DNA from: an archaeon
GTDB lineage: Archaea; Altiarchaeota; Altiarchaeia; JAFGQM01
Direction: 5' to 3'
Assembly: GCA_029932835.1 (NCBI GenBank)
Contig: JAOZPI010000011.1
Coordinates: 1,412 to 16,298, forward strand
Length of the DNA stretch: 14,887 nt
In this document: positions 6,378 through 12,568 of the stretch, piece by piece
Numbering within the stretch: position 1 is the stretch's first letter
Layout: each line of letters starts with the position of its first letter
Notes under the pieces: model-generated
What the model was told of the DNA's origin: nothing
Databases searched by the model: none
The model's input: only the letters and a program-made list of their open reading frames with translations
Program-made: the position numbers and the translations under genes

Positions 6378-6437
6378 CTGAGTTGTGGATATTAGGCAAG
6401 ACATAGGAATATTGGGGGAAATAGACGGCAGAGAATC

Positions 6438-9400
6438 ATGGAGATAACAAAATATTATAAGATCCTGGACAAAGAGGTAGCACGCCAATATGAAATAGCA
6501 GGCAAAGCCAGAGCTATGGGGTATGATCCATCTACAGATGTAGAGGCCCTGCCCACAAGAAATCTTGCAGAGCGGGTTGAAGGACTCGTAGGACCAAAGT
6601 ATATTGCAGATGAGATAAAAAAGGCACAGAATGAAGGACTGCCTAGAGAGGGGATCGTAAAGAGGATTATTGAGTGGATCCTAAGGGGAACGTACCTAAA
6701 AGAGCTTAGCAGAGAGCAGAGGATAGAACAAGCCCTTAGAACATCCTTGGCAATACTTACTGAGGGAGTGGTATCTGCTCCATTAGAAGGGATCTCAAGG
6801 GTTACTATAGAGAAAAATCCTGATGGTTCAGAATACCTCGCTGTCTACTATGCAGGTCCAATTCGTGGGGCGGGTGGAACGGCTGCTGCTCTCAGCGTGT
6901 TGCTTGCTGATTATATAAGGCGTAGAGAGGGAATAAGTGATTATAGACCTACAGAGACAGAGATAGAGAGATATAAAGAGGAAATAAAGATCTACCATCG
7001 CCGGGTTGTTAGGCTACAATACTTGCCAAGTGACGAGGAGATTGAGCTCATAATGAGAAATGTTCCAGTCTGCATTGACGGGGATCCAACAGAGGAGGAA
7101 GAAGTAGATATACATAAGGGTCTAGAGCGGATAAAAACAGACAGGATCAGGGGGGGCATGTGCCTTGTAATTGGGGAGGGAATTGCTCAAAAACACAAAA
7201 AGGTCTTGAAGTTTGCAGAGGCTATTGGATTAGAGGGATGGGAGTGGCTGAAGTATATGGAGAGGGAGGAACACGAAAAAACGGAATTAGAGAGAGAGAT
7301 AATAGAGAATAGGAAGTTCCTAGAGGATGTGGTCGCAGGAAGACCTATATTTGCATATCCATCGAGGCCTGGTGGATTTAGGCTTAGATATGGAAGGAGC
7401 AACATGTGTGGTATCGCGTCCAAAGCCATACACCCGGCAACCATGATAATACTAGAGGAGTTCCCAGTTGTGGGGACCCAGCTCAGGATAGAACGACCAG
7501 GCAAGGGCATGATAGCGGTTCCATGTGCAGAGATAGAAGGGCCTGTGGTTAAGACGAAGGATGGGAGTGTAGTGCGAATTGAGACCGCAGATGAGGCAAG
7601 GGCAATACAAAAAGATGTGGAGGAAGTATTATTTCTGGGGGACATCCTGATCTCGTATGGAGACTTTCTCAACTCAAATGAAACCCTCCCTCCCTCTGGC
7701 TATGTGGAGGAGTGGTGGGAGCAGGAGTATAAAGCAGCAGCAGGGAAACCATGGGAGGGCAAAATAGACGGAAAACAAGCGGTTCAGGTTTCCCAGGAGT
7801 TCTCAATTCCGCTTCACCCCAAATACACTCTCCCTTGGGATGACATAGACTCAAAAGAGCTTGAAATCCTCCGTGAGTGGATCTTTAAATCTGGAGAATT
7901 CAGCTATGAAGAGAACAAGCTCTCTCTTTCTGTAATGAATGAAAAGGGGAAAAGGGCTCTTGAGAAGCTTTTGGTTCCCCACAAGGTGGGAGAGAAGATT
8001 GAGATAAGGGATTATGCCATTCCTCTGCTTACCTCTCTTGGCTTATTGAGCGGGGAGAAAATTGTATGGAAGGATCTCCCAAAGCCGGTGGGATCAAGGG
8101 GGGGCACTCTGGGTGTGATCCAGTCCCTCTCTCCAGTTCAGATAAGGAGGAAGGTGGGTTGCTATGTCGGAGCCAGAATGGGAAGACCAGAAAAGGCAAA
8201 GGAGAGGAAAATGGAGCCAGCGCCCCATCTTTTATTCCCTATAGGCGAGGCAGGTGGGAACACACGCAATATTAACGTGGCTGCCAAGAACCCATTTATC
8301 AGGGTGGAAGTGGCAAGGATGAGGTGCCCCAAGTGCAAGACCCTTACGTTTTTTCCAAAGTGCCCAAAGTGTGGAGAAAGAACAGAGCTTGAGTATAAAT
8401 GTTCTTGTGGAGCGACAGGAAAGGAGAGGACATGCAAGCGCTGTAAAAAGGAGATGAGGGCGTATGAGCTGAGAGAGGTTCCTATAAAAACCCTCTTTGA
8501 AGCAGCAACTGCCAGAATAGAACTCAGAGCCCCTATGATAAAGGGGGTGAAGGGCATGACCTCTGCGTTCAAACTTCCAGAGCCATTAGAAAAGGGGATA
8601 CTACGAGCCAACAATTCTGTTTTTGTCTTCAAAGATGGGACTATTCGTTACGATGCTACGGACATCCCAACGACACACTTCCGTCCGATGGACATCGGAA
8701 CTGATGTGGAGACACTGAGGGATCTTGGATATGAAAAGGACATCGAGGGGGATCCACTTAAGAGAGCAGACCAAATCTTACAGATATTGCCTCAGGATGT
8801 GGTAGTGCCCCAAGCAGCTGTCAAGTACCTGATGAACGCCTGTAATTTTGTAGATGACCTTCTGGAGCAGTTTTATGGCATAGGGAGGTTCTACAATGTG
8901 AAGGCACCGCAGGATCTGATAGGGCAGCTTATTGTTGGCCTAGCTCCACATACATCAGCAGCCATATTAGGGAGAATCATCGGCTTTTCGAAGGTGCGTG
9001 GAATAATAGCGCACCCCTTCTGGCACTCGGCAAAGAGGAGAAATTGCGATGGGGATGAAGATTCCATCATGCTCCTTTTGGATGTGCTGATAAACTTCTC
9101 TTATGCTTACCTACCAGAGAAGAGAGGAGGCAAAATGGATGCCCCCCTTGTTATAAACACTAACTTGGATCCAAAGGAGGTAGACAGCGAGGCCCACGCT
9201 ATGGAAGTTGTGTCCTCCTATCCCCTTTCTTTCTATGAAAAAACGCAAGAACTCCCTGCAGCCAAGGAAGTAGGGGTAGATATTGTGGAAAAGCACTTGG
9301 ATAACAACCCCTTCAACATAGGGCTTACGATGTTTTCTACATGGAGGGATGCCCCTAAGACATCCCGCTATGTGCAGCTTAAAGAGATGCCAGAGAAGGC

Positions 9401-9785
9401 CCTGCTACAGTTAGAGTTGGCAAAAAAGATCCGAGCTGTGGATCTGGAGGACGCGGCCAAAAGGCTCGTAAATTCGCACCTGATACGGGACACATACGGA
9501 AACCTCCGTGCATTCTCTCGTCAGAAGTTTCGATGTGTGAAGTGCAATAGAAAGTATAGGCGCATTCCTCTCCTCGGAAGGTGCGAAAAGTGTGGGGGAA
9601 GAATCATATTGACTGTCTCCAAGGGAACTATCGAGAAGTATGTCTCACTAACAAAGAGGGTTGTTGAGGAGTATATAAAGGAGTCTCATTATATGCAGCA
9701 GAGGGTAAAGCTCCTTAATATGGAAATCTCCTCAATCTTTGAAAATGACAAGGTCAAACAATTTTCCCTCTCTGATTTTGCGTAG
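6438..9785 (+). CDS. polC: DNA polymerase D (PolD) large catalytic subunit DP2
   Basis: DP2 is the polymerising subunit of PolD, the replicative polymerase of Euryarchaeota and several other archaeal lineages; DP1, the proofreading subunit, is not in this window. At 1115 residues it is a normal intein-free DP2. The N-terminal block AVYYAGPIRGAGGTAAALSVL (about 136-156) is family-specific. A cysteine-rich zinc region spans about 630-675. The catalytic double-psi beta-barrel motif is NCDGDED (869-875) with D871 and D873 as the metal-binding aspartates, followed by LPEKRGGKMDAPLV. A second zinc site (CxxC...CxxC) starts at C1033. The last residues, KQFSLSDFA (1107-1115), fit a PCNA-interacting PIP box (Q1108, L1111, F1114). 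It heads a co-directional run with an unknown gene, orc1/cdc6 and ncsA. The ATG at 6438 starts MEITKYYKILDKEVARQY, a good match to the family opening. Confidence 0.97.
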   Translation: MEITKYYKILDKEVARQYEIAGKARAMGYDPSTDVEALPTRNLAERVEGLVGPKYIADEIKKAQNEGLPREGIVKRIIEWILRGTYLKELSREQRIEQALRTSLAILTEGVVSAPLEGISRVTIEKNPDGSEYLAVYYAGPIRGAGGTAAALSVLLADYIRRREGISDYRPTETEIERYKEEIKIYHRRVVRLQYLPSDEEIELIMRNVPVCIDGDPTEEEEVDIHKGLERIKTDRIRGGMCLVIGEGIAQKHKKVLKFAEAIGLEGWEWLKYMEREEHEKTELEREIIENRKFLEDVVAGRPIFAYPSRPGGFRLRYGRSNMCGIASKAIHPATMIILEEFPVVGTQLRIERPGKGMIAVPCAEIEGPVVKTKDGSVVRIETADEARAIQKDVEEVLFLGDILISYGDFLNSNETLPPSGYVEEWWEQEYKAAAGKPWEGKIDGKQAVQVSQEFSIPLHPKYTLPWDDIDSKELEILREWIFKSGEFSYEENKLSLSVMNEKGKRALEKLLVPHKVGEKIEIRDYAIPLLTSLGLLSGEKIVWKDLPKPVGSRGGTLGVIQSLSPVQIRRKVGCYVGARMGRPEKAKERKMEPAPHLLFPIGEAGGNTRNINVAAKNPFIRVEVARMRCPKCKTLTFFPKCPKCGERTELEYKCSCGATGKERTCKRCKKEMRAYELREVPIKTLFEAATARIELRAPMIKGVKGMTSAFKLPEPLEKGILRANNSVFVFKDGTIRYDATDIPTTHFRPMDIGTDVETLRDLGYEKDIEGDPLKRADQILQILPQDVVVPQAAVKYLMNACNFVDDLLEQFYGIGRFYNVKAPQDLIGQLIVGLAPHTSAAILGRIIGFSKVRGIIAHPFWHSAKRRNCDGDEDSIMLLLDVLINFSYAYLPEKRGGKMDAPLVINTNLDPKEVDSEAHAMEVVSSYPLSFYEKTQELPAAKEVGVDIVEKHLDNNPFNIGLTMFSTWRDAPKTSRYVQLKEMPEKALLQLELAKKIRAVDLEDAAKRLVNSHLIRDTYGNLRAFSRQKFRCVKCNRKYRRIPLLGRCEKCGGRIILTVSKGTIEKYVSLTKRVVEEYIKESHYMQQRVKLLNMEISSIFENDKVKQFSLSDFA

Positions 9786-9812
9786 TGGGAAAGTGCAGAG
9801 TTATTGAAGAAG

Positions 9813-10448
9813 ATGATAAACCCAAAGCTTGGAATTGGTAGGGTGGAGGATAAATATGTAATAAAGGGGCTGAAGAAGGGTTTCTCTTTGGCAAGAATAA
9901 AGCTCGGACTAGCTAGGGAGTATGGAACAAAGGAAATTGGGTTTGATCACCATCCCCTAGAGCTAATCCTAAGGTTCTCTGGCAAGAAGGTGGAAACCCT
10001 TGATGAGGGCTACGAACACCTGGAATACCTTAAAAGAAGTGTGGATCTCAAGGATCCAAGATCTGTGGAACTGACATTTATACAACTTCTGGAGCTCGGT
10101 GTGGGAGCAAAACAGGACGTTGAAGCTACAGAAGATCCATATACAGGGTATTTGGGGGACAGGGATCTTCCAAAAGAGGGAAAGGCCAATATCCTCATAT
10201 TCTCACAGAAACTTCAGGAAGGCCTAAACTTCTACGTCGGGAGAGAGCCGCCAAGGGGCAGCATTGCACTTGGGTGGACCCAATCGGCAGTGGTTTTCTT
10301 TGTGCAATATGCCTACAAGAGCCGATTTTCCTCCGGAGGGCAGCTCATAGATACTCACTCTGTCTTGGGGATGAGGAATGTTTTGGGGGACGCAATGCAC
10401 TTCTCCCTGGGGGTGCTCGGTGCGACGACCAGCGAATCTTTTAGCTGA
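9813..10448 (+). CDS. Uncharacterised protein between polC and orc1/cdc6
   Basis: I do not recognise this 211-residue protein. I chose the ATG at 9813; a TTG at 9804 in the same frame would add three residues. It starts 27 bp after the polC stop and is probably cotranscribed with it. It is soluble-looking, with no signal peptide, no membrane segment and no cysteine pairs for zinc binding. The N-terminal part is basic, with a segment resembling a DNA-binding helical pair (GLKKGFSLARIKLGLAREYG, about residues 16-35), followed by GFDHHPLELILRFSGKK with two adjacent histidines. The middle is charged (residues about 55-130). The C-terminal third is glycine- and aromatic-rich (IALGWTQSAVVFFVQYAYKS). 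Codon and purine use match its neighbours, so it looks native and expressed. Its position between two replication genes suggests, but does not show, a replication or repair role. Coding status is fairly secure; function is unknown. Confidence 0.75.
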   Translation: MINPKLGIGRVEDKYVIKGLKKGFSLARIKLGLAREYGTKEIGFDHHPLELILRFSGKKVETLDEGYEHLEYLKRSVDLKDPRSVELTFIQLLELGVGAKQDVEATEDPYTGYLGDRDLPKEGKANILIFSQKLQEGLNFYVGREPPRGSIALGWTQSAVVFFVQYAYKSRFSSGGQLIDTHSVLGMRNVLGDAMHFSLGVLGATTSESFS

Positions 10449-10478
10449 GCCCTTGGAGGATAGGTACTTGTAGCAATC

Positions 10479-10517
10479 TGGGGGGTGTGTTCTTAAAAGG
10501 AGAACAGAAAAAGATAT
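10479..10517 (+). promoter_or_regulatory. Candidate orc1/cdc6 promoter with inverted repeat over the TATA box
   Basis: The 69 bp before orc1/cdc6 contain a G6 run (about 10480-10485) and then GTTCT-TAAAAGG-AGAAC, an inverted repeat (10489-10493 and 10501-10505) whose spacer is the TATA-like TTAAAAGG. The box lies about 20-25 bp before the ATG at 10518, which would give a leaderless or nearly leaderless transcript. A protein bound at the repeat would block TBP, so repression is possible. Self-binding by Orc1/Cdc6 is speculation. Confidence 0.35.
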
Positions 10518-11570
10518 ATGGCGCTGTTTGAGAAGATTCTGGGAGAGGGGGAGAGTGTGTTTCGAAATGAATATGCGCTGAGTTTTGACTACCTGCCAGA
10601 TCTCTTGCCCTACAGGGAAAATCAACAGAGGCATATCGCAGATTCGATTGCTCTCCTTCTTCAGGGCAGGATGGGAAGGAACCTCCTCATCAGCGGTCCC
10701 CAAGGGATCGGGAAGACCTCTGCGGTAAGGTTTGTGTTTAGGGAGCTGGAGAGCTATACAGATGAGATAGCCCCCATTTTTATAAACTGTTGGAAAACAC
10801 AAACAAGCAATTCGGTTCTTGCGGAGATGGCAAGGCAAATGGGAGCTATGGGAGCACATTTTAAGGCTACAGAAGAGATATGGGAGAGGATCCTCAGGGC
10901 TGCAGAGAGGTATAAGGGGGTAGCTATCGCCCTTGATGAGATAGATAGAGCCAGAGATTTTGATTTCTTATATCAGATAGCAGAGAACATAGGCAGGTTT
11001 TCCATCATACTCATAACCAACGAAAAGGAGTTTGTAGTCCGCCTAGATGCGCGCGTACGCTCCCGGTTGGTTTTGGAAGACATGGAATTTGCACCCTACA
11101 AAAAAGACGAGATAAGAGGGATATTGGAAGAAAGACGAAGGGTTGCCTTTGTCCCAGGAGTATGGGGAGGGGAGGCCTTCGATTTGGTAGTGGAGAAGTG
11201 TTACAAAAGCGGAGATGTGAGGGTAGGCTTGGCCTTGATGCGAGAGGCGGGGAGGGCGACAGAGAGCGCATCCAAAAAGAGGGTGGGGGTAGAGGAGGTG
11301 AAAATAGCTTTAGAAAAGCTTTCAGGGATAGATTTCCAGCACACAGAGGGGCTGGATGAAAGATCGAAAGCTCTCTTGCGTATTATAAAACAGAAACCTG
11401 GAATTGAGACAGGACATCTTCAAGAGGATCTAAAGAGGGGGGGGATTGAGATACCAGACTCGACATTTCGGAGGCTTGTGCAACGCTTAGATAAGGAGGG
11501 CTACATATTTAGAGAGGTAGTAAACCTACCAGGGGGTGGGAAGAGTATGAAACACTATGTGGATGAATGA
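10518..11570 (+). CDS. cdc6: Orc1/Cdc6-type AAA+ replication initiator
   Basis: Archaeal Orc1/Cdc6 proteins bind origin recognition boxes and load the MCM helicase. The 350-residue protein has the family's N-terminal segment (NEYALSFDYLPDLLPYREN, residues 17-35) and a AAA+ module: Walker A GPQGIGKT (60-67), Walker B with D140-E141 in ALDEID, sensor 1 N168 in ILITNEKEF, the RLDARVRSRL segment (175-184), and sensor 2 near R235 in SGDVRVGLALMREAG. The C-terminal part (about 280-350) is a winged-helix domain ending in the wing LPGGGKSMKHYVD. The protein is a little shorter than the 380-420 residues common in the family, and the Walker A loop has Ile where Thr is usual (GTGKT). It may therefore be a divergent paralogue and not the main initiator. 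Its stop overlaps the ncsA start (ATGA), implying shared translation. ATPase function appears intact. Confidence 0.88.
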   Translation: MALFEKILGEGESVFRNEYALSFDYLPDLLPYRENQQRHIADSIALLLQGRMGRNLLISGPQGIGKTSAVRFVFRELESYTDEIAPIFINCWKTQTSNSVLAEMARQMGAMGAHFKATEEIWERILRAAERYKGVAIALDEIDRARDFDFLYQIAENIGRFSIILITNEKEFVVRLDARVRSRLVLEDMEFAPYKKDEIRGILEERRRVAFVPGVWGGEAFDLVVEKCYKSGDVRVGLALMREAGRATESASKKRVGVEEVKIALEKLSGIDFQHTEGLDERSKALLRIIKQKPGIETGHLQEDLKRGGIEIPDSTFRRLVQRLDKEGYIFREVVNLPGGGKSMKHYVDE

Positions 11571-12526
11571 TGGAGGGGACGCTGTGCTCTAGATGCAAGA
11601 GGAGAAAAGCGATTATTGAGATAAGGTATCTAAACGAGAGGTTATGTCGTGAGTGCTTTGTATCTTTTTTTGAGAAAAGGGTAAGGAGGACCATACGGAG
11701 ATATGAACTCTTGGATCCAAAGGATGTGGTGGCTGTGGCCCTGTCTGGGGGAAAGGATTCTATGGTCCTTCTCCATATATTAAAAAAGCTCTCCAAAAAG
11801 GCTCCCAGATCCAAGCTGTTCGCAATAATTATAGATGAGGGAATAGGGGGGCCTAGGAGGAAAGGCATAGAGGGAGCCATGAGCTTTTGTGATGACTTGG
11901 GGATTGAGTATCACCTCTATACATTCAAGGAAGAATTGGGCTTGGATATAAATGGAATTATGGAAAGGGCATCAAAACTCAAAAATCCTATGCCTGCGTG
12001 CAGCTACTGCGGCGTGTTTAGGAGACAGCTGTTAAATCAAAAGGCAAGAGAGCTAGGGGCTACAAAGTTGGCTACTGGGCATAACCTAGACGACGAGTGC
12101 CAGACAGCCCTTATGAATTTCATCAGGGGGGACGTCTCCCGTATAGCCCGTGCAGGTGCTGTGGTCGGGGTGATAAAAGACCCCCTGTTTGTTCCAAAGA
12201 TAAAACCCCTCAGAGAAAGCCCAGAGGAGGAGATACAGGTTTATGCAGAGCTTTCTTCTCTTCCGGTTTTAGGGTCGGCATGTCCATATGCTGGAGACGC
12301 CTTCAGGAAACAAATGAGGGAAATCCTAAGTAGACTTGAGAGACGATACCCAGGGACTAGATACCAATTACTTGGGAGTGTAGATAACCTTATTCCACTC
12401 CTATCTATGAGAGAAGAGGGAGAGAAGCCAAGGTTATGCGAGGTGTGTGGCGAGATCACCTCAGGAGAAGAGTGCAAGTCGTGCGCAATGAGAAGAGAAC
12501 TAGGACTAAGGCCTGCAGACCTCTGA
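11567..12526 (+). CDS. ncsA: tRNA 2-thiolation enzyme, NcsA/CTU1/TtuA family
   Basis: This adenylating PP-loop enzyme places sulfur on C2 of a tRNA uridine, taking it from a ubiquitin-like carrier. The 319-residue protein shows the full family layout: an N-terminal zinc site (C7, C10, C27, C30), the PP-loop SGGKDS (60-65), the three cysteines expected to hold a [4Fe-4S] cluster (C145 and C148 in ACSYCGVFRRQLLN, C239 in SACPYAGDAFR), TGHNLDDE (170-177), and a C-terminal zinc site (C291, C294, C303, C306). The CSYCGVFRR block looks more like NcsA/CTU1 (s2U at wobble position 34) than bacterial TtuA (position 54), but I would not exclude TtuA. Two adjacent ATGs (11567 and 11570) are possible starts. 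The first overlaps the cdc6 TGA, so the gene is probably translated by coupling from the cdc6 mRNA. Confidence 0.93.
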   Translation: MMEGTLCSRCKRRKAIIEIRYLNERLCRECFVSFFEKRVRRTIRRYELLDPKDVVAVALSGGKDSMVLLHILKKLSKKAPRSKLFAIIIDEGIGGPRRKGIEGAMSFCDDLGIEYHLYTFKEELGLDINGIMERASKLKNPMPACSYCGVFRRQLLNQKARELGATKLATGHNLDDECQTALMNFIRGDVSRIARAGAVVGVIKDPLFVPKIKPLRESPEEEIQVYAELSSLPVLGSACPYAGDAFRKQMREILSRLERRYPGTRYQLLGSVDNLIPLLSMREEGEKPRLCEVCGEITSGEECKSCAMRRELGLRPADL

Positions 12527-12568
12527 GTTTTTTAATCCAGAACAATAACAATACTCAAACCAATAGAA
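12527..12568 (+). promoter_or_regulatory. T-run after ncsA and candidate ppsA promoter
   Basis: Directly after the ncsA stop is TTTTTTAAT (12528-12536). It can serve as a T-run terminator for the polC-to-ncsA transcript and, 33-41 bp before the ppsA ATG, as a TATA box giving a leader of roughly 10 nt. The rest of the gap is A-rich, without a ribosome binding site. Confidence 0.4.

Noticed and set aside
6266..6437. tRNA or sRNA gene in the 172-bp gap before polC
   Set aside because: No cloverleaf, no T-loop GTTC-type box and no ordered C/D boxes were found on either strand.
6216..6488. A 90-codon minus-strand open frame across the gap between aroA' and polC
   Set aside because: It overlaps both flanking genes and the likely polC promoter and has no recognisable protein features.
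7187..7672. A 161-codon minus-strand open frame inside polC, and similar frames at 8162-8632 and 13498-13920
   Set aside because: All are antisense to conserved catalytic domains of DP2 or PEP synthase and show no family resemblance.
10449..10517. Replication origin next to orc1/cdc6
   Set aside because: The gap is only 69 bp, there is no pair of matching origin recognition boxes, and no long AT-rich unwinding region; polC-cdc6 proximity alone is not enough.
10224..10859. A 211-codon minus-strand open frame spanning the end of the unknown gene, the cdc6 promoter and the start of cdc6
   Set aside because: It runs antisense to a clear AAA+ gene, is cysteine/proline/histidine-rich in a way typical of reversed purine-rich code, and crosses an intergenic promoter.
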